From: Carposina sasakii
Taxonomy: Eukaryota > Arthropoda > Insecta > Lepidoptera > Carposinidae
Length of the DNA stretch: 64,000 nt
Assembly: GCA_014607495.2 (NCBI GenBank)
Contig: CP053162.1
Span: forward strand, 1,612,001 to 1,676,000
Direction of reading: 5' to 3'
Shown here: positions 21,638 through 33,890 of the stretch, in pieces
Layout: the number at the start of each line of letters is the position of its first letter
How positions within the stretch are numbered: the first letter of the stretch is position 1
Program-made: the position numbers and the translations under genes
Notes under the pieces: model-generated
Seen by the model: only the letters and a program-made list of their open reading frames with translations
What the model was told of the DNA's origin: nothing
Database searches by the model: none

Positions 21638-21836
21638 TGGCCGATGGAGTCGGAAAGTTCTAGAGTGGATACCACGTATCGGCAAGCGCAGCGTGGGAAG
21701 GCCACTCGCGAGGTGGGCGGACGACCTGGCCAAGGTCGCGGGCGTCGGTTGGATGCAGGCGGCTTTCGACCGGTCGGAGTGGAGGTTGTTGGGGGAGGCC
21801 TATGTCCAACAGTGGACTTCTCAGGGCTGTAAATGT
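21545..21836 (+). pseudogene. RTE-clade LINE reverse transcriptase, C-terminal fragment
   Basis: Best preserved RTE remnant in the window. The open frame spanning 21474-21896 contains KWQWAGHIARRTD, RWSRKVLEW and GRPLARWADDL, the conserved C-terminal stretch after the reverse transcriptase palm/thumb in lepidopteran RTE elements. The catalytic core and endonuclease are absent. The frame reads past the element's 3' end into repeat D at about 21840, so the last ~18 residues are not LINE protein. Confidence 0.8.
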
Positions 21837-21884
21837 TGCTTTGACAAGCACAATACAAAGTCACACGTTTGTCCTTTCGTCCGT

Positions 21885-22145
21885 CTGATGTCATAAGAGT
21901 CGACTAAGGAACTCACTAGCGGCTTGATCTGAGGGCGTAGTGTGAGTTTTCGCTTCGAACACGTTTGCGTTAACGTAAAGCGGCTAACTAATCACATTAT
22001 TGCGCGATAGAAGTGAGAACAACGGCGCTATTGGTTGAACTGTTTACGTTTACGCGATCGAGTTCGAAGTCAAAACTCGCACTAAGCCCTCTGGCAACTT
22101 GTCACAGATTTTTTATATCTGGCCACGCTATGCAATACGTGGCTG
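21885..22145 (+). repeat. Repeat D interrupted by foldback MITE M4
   Basis: D sequence (CATAAGAGTCGACTAAGGAA) before 21931 resumes at 22092 (GGCAACTTGTCACAGATTTT), with the foldback element at 21931-22091 between. Confidence 0.5.
21931..22091. mobile_element. Foldback MITE M4 (161 bp)
   Basis: Inverted ends GAGGGCGTAGTGTGAGTTTT and AAAACTCGCACTAAGCCCTC, with further pairing (CTTCGAAC / GTTCGAAG) inside. The transposase family is not clear from the ends. Confidence 0.7.
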
Positions 22146-22238
22146 TAAGTCTTTTATCTCAGTCGTGATCGTATAGTTCGGGCTATTTTTGAGAGCATAG
22201 TAGTATAAGATACCTACACATTTCATTTACTACGTTCA

Positions 22239-22332
22239 TTAATTGGTTAGAGCAACTAGCACGGTATGCAGTGGTCGTGGGTTCGATTCCCACTCGGGTG
22301 AAGAATTTTTTCATTTCTATATTAATAATTTA
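22239..22332 (+). mobile_element. tRNA-like element T, fragment
   Basis: Partial tRNA-like module from GGTTAGAGC through a perfect GGTTCGATTCC B box, then the link CATTTCTATATTAATAATTT. The body and the 5' acceptor half are missing. Confidence 0.55.
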
Positions 22333-23390
22333 ATAATACATTCATTTACCTAAGTGTCATGTATTTTTTTATATTATTATACACTTTTCCTGCGTCCCTA
22401 GGTACTTTGGTAGTTACAAAGAATATCCAAACTTACAAACTTGCCCACTTTATAATATTACAGATACTGTAGACACAACATAACTCCGCAAAATAAAGAG
22501 GTCCAAAACAAAATGTCATTAATAAATGTCCAGTTAAGGATCGTGCAACATATGTAGAAGGCAGCCTTGGAGACCCTTTCACTTGGCGAAGACCTTTTAC
22601 TGAAGACGACCCCTAAGTAGATGGAGAAGGGTTCAGAATTGAACGATGTAGTGGAACTACGGTTAATAAATCAAATCGGGATGAGAGTCACGTTTTGGTG
22701 AACTCAAAATGCACGATCAGGGTCTATGGTGTGTTTAGAAAACTCAGGTAAGACTTTTACGGAGGGCTTAAGCTATAGTTTCATAGGACAGAGGTGCCGT
22801 TATTTAGCGGTTGTGCAAAAATAACGACCTGTATTTTACGGTGCCTTCATGTTATAAGTTTCTTCACATCCGCTATATGAAGCCATCAAAATTTTACGAA
22901 GATTGTACAGTAAATAAAGCTTTTAAATTTACTTTTGTATTTGTCATATTAGGATCTAGCTTGGGGTACATCAAAAGTAAAGAACAAAAAATTTCAATTT
23001 GGATAGCGAAAAATCATAACGCATAGATATATTTTCTTCTTTGTCAATTTATTATTAATGTTCAATTTACATAAAATATATAACGTACTTTCTAGAAGAT
23101 GAAGTACCTAAACTCAAATACAGACCTCAAATTCAAATTAAATTTTATTATATTCAGTTAGATGGATCTTAAGTGGTCCACTTAATAGTTATTTGCTTCT
23201 ACTTTTACCTACTTCGAATTTCGAGAAAAGGCAAATTAATATTCCATTTGATTTTTAGATATCAATGACTATTTATATGTATTTGTCCTTATTTCATCTG
23301 TGTTTGAGCACACTGAAAATGGTGGAAATTTTTCTTCACCGATTCCATAATTTCTTTTTATTTTAGTAAACTTGATGACTTTTTTGATGC
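22333..23390. other. Stretch without recognised gene
   Basis: No recognised coding frame or repeat. Confidence 0.4.
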
Positions 23391-23394
23391 GGGG

Positions 23395-23665
23395 CTTCAC
23401 TAGAATACATCAGCTTCATCTCCTTCCGTGCATCGTAAAAGTCGACTAAGGATCTTAGCAACGTTGATTAAAGTGGACATAAAAGTGTCAAAAGATCCAT
23501 CAATGGATTTTTACAATGGATCTTAGTGGACCTAGGGCGCCCTTTTAGGCGATGAGCTAATTAGGTACAAATCTTTTACATCTGACCCTGCCATGTTAAA
23601 CGTGTCTGCAGGTCTAAACGTCTCGTCAATTTACTACCCTGCAGTTTTGATTATGATTACCTACA
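23395..23665 (+). repeat. Repeat D
   Basis: Starts GGGGCTTCACTAGAATACAT and carries the CCTTCCGTGCATCGTAA block and CATCTGACCCTGCCATG. Its middle is expanded by an AAAGTGGACATAAAAGTGTC-type stretch not seen in other copies. Confidence 0.5.
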
Positions 23666-23696
23666 TGTTTTTAATCACATGTACATACTTTCACTA

Positions 23697-23860
23697 TTGA
23701 GGGATCGCCCGCCACCGGGCCCTATACCCTCCGCTGACCCTCGGATCTGCCTACTCATGATCACAAACACAAGACGCTAATCTGATTATGGTTGCATGCT
23801 AGGTGATCATGAGTAGGGTCAGCGGAGAGTATAGGGCCCGATGGCGGGCGATCCCTCAAT
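23697..23860. mobile_element. Foldback element E, short form
   Basis: Near-perfect inverted repeat: TTGAGGGATCGCCCGCCACC at the left and GGCGGGCGATCCCTCAA at the right, with arms of ~70 bp and a ~30-bp loop. The shortest and most symmetrical E copy, probably an internally deleted form. Confidence 0.75.
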
Positions 23861-23899
23861 AGAGATTTGAACTGCCGAATAGTGACGCCTGATACAATT

Positions 23900-24980
23900 C
23901 AATACATACTTTCATTTACTAAAGTGTTGAACCAGATTGGAACATACCCAATAACATTAAAAGATGTGTTCTCAATAAGTACGATTTCAAATTATATCCA
24001 CTCTAGAACCACTGATCAAACAAAAAAAACTGAATTTCAAAAATGTTATAGAATTTAATACATTCTAAAAAGTTCCTCAATTACTAAAAACCTCTTTTCA
24101 ACGCTTTTCTCTATTTAATGCAGGTTTAATTAACATTTTTTATGCCAGTTCACGTATCATTGATGAAAACTAGATTGTACCATTCACCATTCAGTAGGGA
24201 GGCGTTCAATCCGCTCATTCTATTAGTGCGACAGACAGTTCAATGGAAGTTTGACAATAATTGACATGTCAGTATCAAAAGATCGAAAAATAGGTGAAAT
24301 GTATATTTAGGATTTCGAAATTAGCTTCATTCCGTTGAAAGAAGAAGAATAACCTATTATTTATTTGTCAACATTTCTGCCATGATGTAATGTGTAGCTT
24401 CTGGTATTCTGGTATGAAATTTAAATAAATACACCATTATGACACAAAATAATCTCTTGTTTTCCTCTCATCAATACTCAAGTATTTATGGCATTCATAT
24501 TTCTTTGCAGATAAAACAAACAATATCTTAATTTACAAATAACATAATTTTATTATAAGCCTGTAACTTGCTTTCAGCTAGGCAGATTGAAGGATTAATT
24601 AAATATGACAGTGAAATTTCCAATTAATTTAAGATTCAATTGTAATTTTATTAATTATCATTAATCAATCGTCAATTTTAATCTGTTTTTATTAATATTT
24701 AATATAAAAGTATCTTAATACGTTAGTCAAAAAATCTTTCATTAACAATTTACAGCTAAGATGGTAGAAATAGATAGATATATAAATTCTTTATTGAACT
24801 CTAAAAGTGTTTATACAGAAGCGAATTTAATGTTACAAGGCAACATAGCATATTTGTAAATAGCAGATTTTGCTTGAACTCTATATCAGTATTATTTGGA
24901 GACAGGTTGATTTGGTACAGGATTTCAGTTCCCAGGTGACCGAATATCGTAATTAGGTTTTGGCGTGGTCATGTCAACAA
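23900..24980. other. Stretch without recognised gene
   Basis: AT-rich. A probable LINE 3' tail lies near 24765-24840 on the minus strand (CAATAAAGAATTTATATATC, then a TATCTA-type simple repeat), too short to assign. Confidence 0.4.
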
Positions 24981-24984
24981 ACCC

Positions 24985-25205
24985 TATACATATATACGGC
25001 TATGTTCCCGATATGGGGAATCTAGAACTACATGATCATAAAAGAGATTCCGTAACTATGCTTATCATAGGGAGCACAAATGTATGTGATCAGTTATGCT
25101 ATATATGTATATAGTATGCTAGCTCATCCTCTGAAAGAACGCCCTTGAGTTCCACACTTACGACATGCACAGAAAGAGATGTAGCTAATGTACTGTAGTG
25201 AAGCC
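24985..25205 (-). repeat. Repeat D
   Basis: Minus-oriented D copy from ATACGGCTATGTTCCCGATA to GTACTGTAGTGAAGCCCG, with an expanded centre. Confidence 0.5.
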
Positions 25206-25236
25206 CGCAGTAGTAGTATAAATAAATACTACGTCT

Positions 25237-25504
25237 TATACAGGGTGTAACGAAAAGGGTATGTTAAGCGAAAAGCTATGTAAATAGCACACTATAGAGA
25301 ACCTATCCACAAAATTTGAGATCCGAAATCACATGTTTATTTTTCCCGATAGTATGGAGAATTTTTAAATATCTCAGGAATTTTCATACAATCTTGAAAA
25401 ATAAAAATGTGATTTCGAGTCTCAAATTTTGGAAATAGGTTCTCTATGGTAGGCTATTTATACAGCTTTTCGCTTAACATACCCTTTCTGTTACACCCTA
25501 TATA
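25237..25504. mobile_element. MITE M1, complete independent copy
   Basis: Inverted ends TATACAGGGTGTAACGAAAA and TTTCTGTTACACCCTATATA; 268 bp; foldback throughout with a ~90-bp central part containing a second inverted motif around AATTTTTAAATATCTCAGG. TA target as for M2. Confidence 0.75.
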
Positions 25505-26361
25505 GGAAGTATGAAACTTAAAAAATGTTATTACAAAATCGCGTTTAAAGTTAAATAATCTACTGTTAAAAATTACATTAGACAACAAAATGATACTAGC
25601 CAAATTTAGGCAATGATTAGCTTAAACCCTGTTTAAATTCTTTAGTAAAAGCAGGGTTTATTATACTCGTATGTCTGCCTTTAAAGCACATGAGATCATA
25701 TCGTGATCGTAATCGTATCAAAATAATCGTTAACCATACTCGCACAATAGAAAAACCGCTAACGTAAAATGCAATCTATCTGTCGCAGCTCAAATAAACT
25801 AAAGCACTTAGAAAGTTTCACTCGGTTTATCTTTCCCTTTGTTCGCAAAAAACATGTTAAACGCTAAACAAAACAAGGAAGATAAAAGGCCCGGTTTTTA
25901 CATGCAAGTATTTGCATAAATAATCTGATTGGGAACGTACCTAGTGGGAAATAACAAAAATGTGTTTTCGTCCCGCGCGCAGGATGAAGAAGAATGGCGG
26001 GATTATTTTTGTTATCGAGACACAGGGATATTGTGTATGGTGTTTTTGTATAGTTTTCCTTTTTGTATTTGGCTAAATTTCTTTTATTAAATGGCTAGAT
26101 TTTGATAAAGTTGTCCTACGATTTCATGTGAAATTTTTTAATAATTTTCATCATAAGTTTCTGCTTTCCCTGACAATAAAGACGCTTCTTGTTCGTATAC
26201 AGGATTTGATCCCTTTTTATTAATATTTTAGAGAAGTTGACAAATCCAGTCTCTAAACTAATATGACGTGACATACCGTCCAACATTAATGTCGCCAAAC
26301 CCGACCATAGCAATACTTGCTAAACATATACACGCCTTCCTTTCTTACATCTTCTTCTATA
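25505..26361. other. Stretch without recognised gene
   Basis: No supported coding frame; no repeat recognised. Confidence 0.4.
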
Positions 26362-26657
26362 TCTATACATATAATAAAAATGTAACGGATCGCTGTCTGT
26401 ACATGGAAGATATATGAGAAAAAAATATTATAGGAGACCTTTATCAACGCAATAGTACCCAAAAGAATGATTTTTGGAATTTTTGTCTGTTTGTCGGTTT
26501 GTCTGTGCGTTTGTGCACGCTAATCTCAGAAACGGCTGAACCGATTTCGATGCAGTTTTCAGGAATAAATTGTGACTATATGGGATTACATCCCGGATAA
26601 TTTCGATATTTTGTTTTTTCTGTAGTCCACGCGGACGGAGTTGCGGGCGTCCACGAG
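26362..26657 (+). mobile_element. Helitron-like Hel-1 (copy 2, near full length)
   Basis: 5' end TCTATACATATAATAAAAAT, then ATCGCTGTCTGTACATGG. 3' hairpin CGCGGACGGAGTTGCG, then CGAG in place of CTAG, followed by T. The decayed terminus suggests an old copy. Confidence 0.7.
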
Positions 26658-29062
26658 TTGTTAAATAAAGTTCTTTTAAAAACATTTCACGTACTTCACG
26701 ACACATAAACCTAGTCCTATACTAAGGTATCTGAAGTTGTGGGTAGGTACTACCGACAAAACCAATCGATCGTCATATATTACAGTTCAAAAAGGCTCAT
26801 GGTATCTACTTTTTACTGTGAAACTCAGTCAGCCTCACCTAGCCTGGAAAAATATCCCGATTTTCTGTCAAAGACAGAACACATTGTAACAACCTATATT
26901 TATCTTGGTAATCTCGCAAACGGCGGATAAGTCGCACGTAAGTGATGTCACGAGTTTTAGTCCTGTTTACTTTGAACAAATAGTGGCTTCAGAAGTTTTG
27001 CGTTACATAATACGTGACTAAGCACGAATGTTTGCGTAGAGTTTTAGATCAACCGAGTCTTGTTGGTAAATCGAAATGATCATCTTGGCAAATTATATTA
27101 TTTAACTTTTTAAATCAGACGGTTGAATAGAAAATGTAAGTAGCAATAAATGTTAAATAATAGTAAATAAATACCTATATCTTCATATAAACGTGCCTCC
27201 AACTATAACACAAAAGTAAATTATATTAATGCCACATAGATTTAGCTTTGAGATTTTAATGTTCTATGTACTTTGTTAAACAAAACAAACCTAGGTATAT
27301 TCCAGATATTAAATTCTAGTCTGCAAATTATATCTTATTCAGATATTTAAATGTATATTATAGAAAATATGTAATCGTTTTTAATTTGACACATACTCGT
27401 ATGCATATACTATACAGAAAAACAGGTTACAAACATAAAGTTAGATATAAAGCATAAAAAACAAAAGTAATGAAGTACTATGTACCATAATTGGAGCCTG
27501 ACAGGCACGTCCCGTGCCGGGTGTGTATGTAATTATATAATACTATGGACTGCAGAAGAAAACTAGATTGCAACGAGAAATACCTTAAAACTCCTTGCCA
27601 ATTAATCTCAGTGTTAATATACAGCCAACATTCTGAATTCAGCAGAAATACGTACCTGAAATAAAACAAATTAATATTATTTACTGTCCAAATTGTGCGT
27701 ATAAATGAAAAAGCAAAAAGTAAATTTGAATATAAAGCCTTTTGTTTAGCAAGTAAATTAGAGTCTGCATACCAATAATTTCTTTGAATAAGAAAGTCGT
27801 CAAAATATTAAAATTCTGTTCACTCTCAGCAAACTTCAAGTTCATTCTTGGCGAGTGACAATCAAACTGTAATATAAATTAAACTAAGAAAATATTTTAA
27901 CTAAAGTTCATAATTTTACAAAGAGAAAATTAACCGAATCGGTCGGCTCACCTTGGGAACTTTGACCACTACAGGCTAAAATTTCAACTCAAATACAGAG
28001 GCATTTTCCTCCATTCCTCCTCCAGCATTCATCCATTTATGAGATTGGGAGTAATTAGCTTATTACAGCGCCGAAATATCCTATACGTGCCATACATTGG
28101 ATTATGACAATGCTTGACGAGTAGAAAAATCTATGTAAATAAAATTATTAGTGACAAGTTGCTAGCTTCTCCTGAGGGATTGCTCGAGATCCTTAATCGA
28201 ATCTAAGGATATGCATGGAAGAAAGGAGATGCAGCTTATGTATTCTCGTGAAGCCCAGATTAGGGCAAATTTCAATTGAAGCGATAAAATCTTTACCTAT
28301 CCACTTCTATTTATGCGTTATGTGCCCTCTTATATTACCTAACTAGGTGATTGCGCGTCTATTGCCTAATAAAATCGTTAGAAGAATGCAGACTCTGACC
28401 GTATATATGACATTGAGTCGTGCAGTGTCCCATTTGTTCCTGTACCATTAAGCGATCTATGGTCGTGAGAAAAATTATGTAATTTCCACGTTGTATGCGA
28501 ATTATGACGTGATATCAAACCACTGTGATTATAGACAAATATAATAATGTTTATTGTACTATAAAAAACATTAAATCAGGCCATGTTTAATGCCTTGCAT
28601 GGCATTCTCTACCAGTTAATCTGGTTACTGGTGATTGTACATTCAGATATGATTATGAAGTTTAACAAACATCTTCCAACGTGATCTTTAGGTGAGAGAA
28701 AGGGCTTGGGCGATCGTGGCTTAAGGCGAGGTACTAGTGGACAAGCGAAAAACACCTTTCTCTAGAACAAATTGTTTTGGTATTTACAATTAACTATGGA
28801 TCTTGAAAATAATACTCAACATACTTAAAAATATTGTCTAAGGAATACGCTAATTCGTTACACGATAGTGTATACTTTGCTCGATATAATATTATCTCAA
28901 AAAAATCTTAATGTAAAATCTAAAATAAATAGTTTGATAATAAGCCTACCAAAACAAACTCCCATTCTTGATATGGTAATGTGAAATTACTGATTTTTGT
29001 ATGCTGTGGCCTTTCATACTATCCATCAAATTCACGCATGCGCAGTGGCTGAATTGCATGGC
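26658..29062. other. AT-rich stretch without recognised gene
   Basis: Contains a D fragment at 28150-28262, otherwise nothing recognised. Frames of about 60 codons are chance. Confidence 0.4.
28150..28262 (-). repeat. Repeat D, partial
   Basis: TAGTGACAAGTTGCTAGCTT through TATTCTCGTGAAGCCC, minus orientation; lacks the ACAGCCGTGTATA half. Confidence 0.5.
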
Positions 29063-29255
29063 CTTAAAATGGCAGCGGCGGGAATGACTAGTACCCAAGT
29101 AACCAATTGCGGTTGTCCTTACAAAACGCATCCAATTCAGCAGAACTATTTGGCGATTGTAGCTTAAAATGCCAGTGGCGGGAATGAGTGGTGGCCAATC
29201 CCGGTTGTCCTTACAAAACGAATACAACCCAGCATAACTATTTGCGAACCGACAT
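29063..29255. repeat. ~92-100 bp tandem duplication
   Basis: Two diverged units share CTTAAAATG(G/C)CAG(C/T)GGCGGGAATGA, GGTTGTCCTTACAAAACG and CAGCA(G/T)AACTATTTG. They account for a minus-strand open frame here. Confidence 0.8.
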
Positions 29256-30320
29256 TATTCAAATTCTATTCAGCATACTAATCAAATTTTGCAATTTTCC
29301 AAGTCGATCATTGACTACCAACTCGACGGTGTACATAATTGCTTTCTACAAGTATTCGAGCGGAAATTTGAACGGAATAATAATCAGATAGGTACCATAA
29401 TTTTAGCTGAATAATAATCAGCTGCCATAAATTTATGATACCTACGCTACAGTCCTGGATGCGGAGTGTGCAAAATTAAATTAATTTTTAACGCTTTTGT
29501 ACTTTGCAACTTTAAAATATGGAAAATTTAATTTCGCAGTTATCTTTTTGCTAGAAATGTTAATATTGTTGAGCGGAAAAGAGGATTTCCTTCTGCGAAT
29601 TATTATGCAGCCGGTACAAAAGCTTGAAACATTTGCCATTTCTTTTTGTGGTCGAGGTTTTATTGGTCGATTCACTTAAAACTAAACCTAGCATTTTATT
29701 GGTAATGTCTGTCTCTCTCCATCCCTAATGTAAATGGTTAAGACGGTAAGAGATAGGTAGGACTAACGTTAAGTTTATGTTTAAGTGTGAAGGTCAGAAT
29801 GGACAACATTGCTAGTTATTACGTACATTTTTAGGTTTGTCGGAAGGAATCTTAGACGTAAGCTCGCCTTAATTCTCTGTATAACTATGTGACGTCACTC
29901 TAACATAATTAGTGAATATCAACATATGCAGTCAAAACCACACAACAGCTAGTAGTATCACAAAACGAAATCCATTTCCCAATAATGACAACGAAACATC
30001 CCCTTTAGAATCAAAAGCACTAAATCCTGTCCAGCGCAAGATAAATGGAAGCTATTTTTATATAACTCAGGTATTGGAAACGCGGTAAGTTCAATACTAA
30101 AGGTATTATTATTGTTCCAATGTTTACTTATTGTGAGAGTTGTTGTTGAAAATGTTATATAATGTACAGCTGTTTCGAAGACTTAGCGGAAAACTTGAAA
30201 ACCAGACAAAATGTTTATTTATAGTATTATCTTAAGAAAGTTTGAAAAAATTGTCTTCAATTTTGTCGTGTGCTGATGCTTCACTAAATTACATTTTATT
30301 TCATGTACAGATTTTAATGT
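29256..30320. other. Stretch without recognised gene
   Basis: No recognised gene or repeat; overlapping ~60-codon frames near 29481-29679 are on both strands and have no motif. Confidence 0.4.
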
Positions 30321-30330
30321 TGCATAATTG

Positions 30331-30540
30331 TCACTTAGCTCGTGCTTCGGAAAGCATGTAAAACCGTTGGTCCTGCGCCTGATCTCTCTCCGGTCGTGTC
30401 GGCTTTCCGTCCCATCGGACTATGAGAGTAACGGAATAGAGAGTATATCTGTGTTTGCGCACTATAATATCTCCTGCGTACCTGGCCAATCTCCGGAGTG
30501 ATTGGTCCTGAAGGGGCTCCATGATCTCCTTTGTTATCTT
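30331..30540 (+). mobile_element. SINE B, body without head
   Basis: Body from AGCTCGTGCTTCGGAAAGCA through CCGGTCGTGTCGGCTTTCCG to GCGTACCTGGCCAATCTCCG. The tRNA-like head seen in the copy at 58345-58690 is absent: 5' truncated. Confidence 0.6.
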
Positions 30541-30624
30541 GTAGTTTAATTATTTATTTATTTTGTAGTAGTTTTATCTTTCTCGTTTAAGTAACACACA
30601 ACTGTATTATGAAATGTCTAATCT

Positions 30625-30842
30625 TCTATACATATATTAAATTGTAACGGATCTATGTTTGTGCATGTTACACACACAAACGGCTGAACCGATTTCGATG
30701 CAGTTTTCAAAAATATATTGTGACAGGGTCCCACTTAACATATAGACTACTTTTTATCCCGGGAAAACGTTTTTATCCCGGATAATTTCGACATTTTGTT
30801 TTTTCTGCAGTCCACGCGGACGGAGCCGCGGACGTCTACTAG
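30625..30842 (+). mobile_element. Helitron-like Hel-1 (copy 3, internally deleted)
   Basis: TCTATACATATATTAAATTG start and CTACTAG end followed by T, with hairpin CGCGGACGGAGCCGCGG. The 5' third between GGATC and the GCTGAACCGATTTCGATGC block is shortened compared with copy 2. Confidence 0.75.
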
Positions 30843-31155
30843 TTATAACTAAAAGCATCATGCATTGATACATAAATAAGCCAAGATGATTGGTTACTTT
30901 TATAAGCAAAGATAACAAAGTTTACAAAGTAGAATCGTGTGAGAAATCCGAGGTGAATTGCTAGTTTTATTTGAAACGTATTAGAAAGTTTGTTACGTTC
31001 TTGAAAAGCGTGCTTTACTTTGTCAGAGTTTGCGAATCAATAGCACTTACTAGTTTTGTGCTCGGTTTTGATAAGACAAATATAGTAACCATTGCTATTT
31101 TATCTTTTTAAAGACTATTGAGTATAAATCAACATTCGACTACGATAAAACTCTA

Positions 31156-31365
31156 TTGAGGGATCGACCGCCACCGGGCCCTATACCCTCCGCTGACCCT
31201 CGGATCTGCCTACTCATGATCACGAACACAAGACACTACAGTCGCAACGAGAAGCCAGATCCAAGCACCTAGCATGCAACCATAAATACATAGCTGCTAA
31301 TCCGAAAACCAATTAAAATTTTTTAATCGACATATGTTTCGCCAACACCCGTGGCATCATCAGGA
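31156..31365. mobile_element. Repeat E, one end plus interior
   Basis: Begins TTGAGGGATCGACCGCCACC and runs into the CGACATATGTTTCGCCAACA interior, then CCGTGGCATCATCAGG. The opposite inverted end is missing. Confidence 0.55.
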
Positions 31366-31960
31366 TTAGTTTTCCATGTTAGTTCTATCTACCGAACCAA
31401 CTAACTAACAACATAAAACGATAAACGTCGAAAAATTCAAACATTGTGGCGTGACCAATGCCAGATGCTAAATAAGTATCATAATCAAATAATGTCATCC
31501 AATCATACAATCTATGGTATATTTTAAGTATTTTAACTAATCGTACGCTTAACTACTTATGGAAACTAACAAACTATTTGCTCTAAGTAACAAACCTCTC
31601 CCAAGATTCCTACACCGCCACGGTTTCATACCCCGACCGTCATATTAAAGAATCCATTCGAACACCCACCATATGCCTTAGAAAATGTCCTACAAAATCT
31701 TCCATACCCTCATTTACGGAGGAAATTACAAAATTTTCACCTCAATTGAACTGTAAGAGAGTAATTTCAATCAATTTTAGTGCTCGAACCGCGCTCGCGT
31801 CAGATTAAGGCTCACAGTTTATAGGCAATTCTATTTTACAGTATGTCGGCCTGACTCGCGTGGTTTTATAGTCTGAAAACGGTAGGAGACACCGATGTTA
31901 AAAGATAATAGATGTGTTCTAACGTCTTCGTTAGTCTTTAATGAACTGGTTGCAGCATTT
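31366..31960. other. Stretch without recognised gene
   Basis: Nothing recognised. Confidence 0.4.
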
Positions 31961-31964
31961 TACA

Positions 31965-32305
31965 TACATACATATATGTGGGTGTGGTGGTGATGTGTGG
32001 GACAGCCAGAACTGCAGGACCAATCCATGAGATCAGATCCCAGATAGTCATAATTCAGCATAGCCGGGACAGAATTAAATTATATCGTCATTGATAGATG
32101 ATACTAGCTAATTATCTGAGAGAAATCCTGGCTTCCTTAGTTGATACAAACGTAATGCACAGAAGGAGATATATATATTTTTTTATATTAAATAGGCTTA
32201 CGCTTGACCACAACGCGCCTGATGGTAAGCACCGTTGCAGTCTGATGGAGCGCGCTTGCCTAAAAGAAACCGGTAGATATAGCTAATGTATTCTAGTGAA
32301 GCCTC
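31965..32305 (-). repeat. Repeat D interrupted by LINE tail
   Basis: Minus-oriented D (ACAGCCAGAACTGCAGGACC ... ATTCTAGTGAAGCC). The heptamer AGATATA lies on both sides of the LINE tail at 32184-32277, a probable TSD. Confidence 0.55.
32184..32277 (-). mobile_element. Jockey-like LINE 3' tail inserted in repeat D
   Basis: Minus strand: CCGGTTTCTTTTAGGCAAGC, then the 3' untranslated block ending AGCGTAAGCCTATTTAATAT. Same sequence class as 798-897 and 54548-54600, at a different position within D. Confidence 0.6.
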
Positions 32306-33160
32306 GCATCAGTATAGAATTTTTGGAACGAAGTTCCTTACGGCAGGCTTGGATCAATAAATTAATATAGGGATTTTGCTGCGCGACCCGACTACAGAAA
32401 AAATAAGTAAAGTAGCCGTAAGAAAAAGTGCGTGGAATAAAACGTTAAATGAGACGTGCGCAGGGAAATCGCGACAGTCGTATAACAAGCGAGTAGTGTA
32501 TAAACTTTTCTCATTTCTCCGTTTCGTTTCTTCGTTCTCTCTCCCGTTCTCTCTCTATGTACTACTCCACCCGCCAATGCATAGTATATACTCATGAATT
32601 CATGGACAAGCACGTGGCGAATACTCACATTATAGATACCGTTTTTACTCGTGAGTAGCCAGTAAATTTTATGTTAGTCAAACAAAAATAAAGAGACATA
32701 TTTTGTTATTTTAGTTGATAATTTGAATTACGATTTTTTTTTATTTTACATATTTATTATTTTCCTAAAATATGAATTTCCCTAACTATCTTCTCCTGTT
32801 CTTAAATAAAAACTAATCAGCAAAATTTAAGAGTAAAAATCAAAAAAAAAGTTTTCCTACATAAAATTGAGACGATGTTTTCTTTTGCCAAATTGTGTCG
32901 ATTCTACATTAGCCGAAGGAACTTCGTTCCTACCTGGTGTCCCACGACACCACACTATTTATATATTTTTTGTAAAAAAGTACATAAATGTAAAGGAAAT
33001 AAACATGTCGTCAATGATACAAATACAAATACAAATGTAGGGACAAATAAGTACCTAAAAGGATTCATCCTTTTGAGATACAGGAATTGGGAACGAGGTT
33101 GGATTGCGGTTAGGTTTAAGTAGGTACGAGTACCGCTGTAAAAGCTTTAGGCGCGGTCAT
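32306..33160. other. Stretch without recognised gene
   Basis: No supported gene. A (TCTC)-rich patch at 32517-32560 produces open frames on both strands. Confidence 0.4.
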
Positions 33161-33408
33161 AGAGGAATAAGATGTCATAGAGTGCTAATGTCATACTAAC
33201 TGTTTCGATGCACCATTCGACTTTTCGGTGCCTCGCAATTCCAGTCCTTGACACTTAGATTATATTAGTGTAATGTATAGTAATGTGCTACATTACTAAT
33301 CTATTGTAACGTATAGTAATGCAATCTAAGTGTCAAGGACTGGAATTGTGAGGCACCGAGAAACTGTTAGTATGACATTAGCACTCTGTGTCTACATCTT
33401 ATTCCTCT
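33161..33408. mobile_element. Foldback MITE, 248 bp
   Basis: Ends AGAGGAATAAGATGT and ACATCTTATTCCTCT are perfect inverted repeats. Pairing continues inward: AGTGCTAATGTCATACTAAC / GTTAGTATGACATTAGCACT and CCAGTCCTTGACACTTAGAT / ATCTAAGTGTCAAGGACTGG. A single-strand copy would form a hairpin of roughly 100 bp. No coding. Confidence 0.85.
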
Positions 33409-33714
33409 CAAAAACCTTAGATATACGGCATCATTCTGAATTCGTAATGTCGACGGGATATTTTAGGAAGATAAAAGGAAAATCCACAATTTACTAAAAT
33501 AATAGAGTTTTATGAAAAAGGCTTTTGTTTTCATTGAAAATGTGGACAACAGTTGTATAAATATTCATGAAAATGTGGATTTAGTTTTTTTTATCACAGA
33601 AAACTTTTGACGCAATCTAAACTATTCTTATATTCGAGTGATTACGTTCCAGCAGCATTTTGATGACCAAAGGTTTAAAAAAAACGTAATTGAAAATTGA
33701 AAATACTTTGAATA

Positions 33715-33890
33715 TTATACACACATGGCCATGTTCTCATAAAGGGGGTAGTCGGAACTGATGGATCACAAAAGAGATCCTGTAGACAAGTTTACAAGTT
33801 TCTAGCTCGTTGCCTGAGAGAACGCCCCTAAATTCCTTAGTCGACTCTTATAGAAAGACAAAAAGATGCAGCTGATGTATTTTAGTGAAT
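33715..33890 (-). repeat. Repeat D
   Basis: Minus-oriented copy: ATGGCCATGTTCTCATAAAG ... GATGCAGCTGATGTATTTTAG. Confidence 0.5.
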
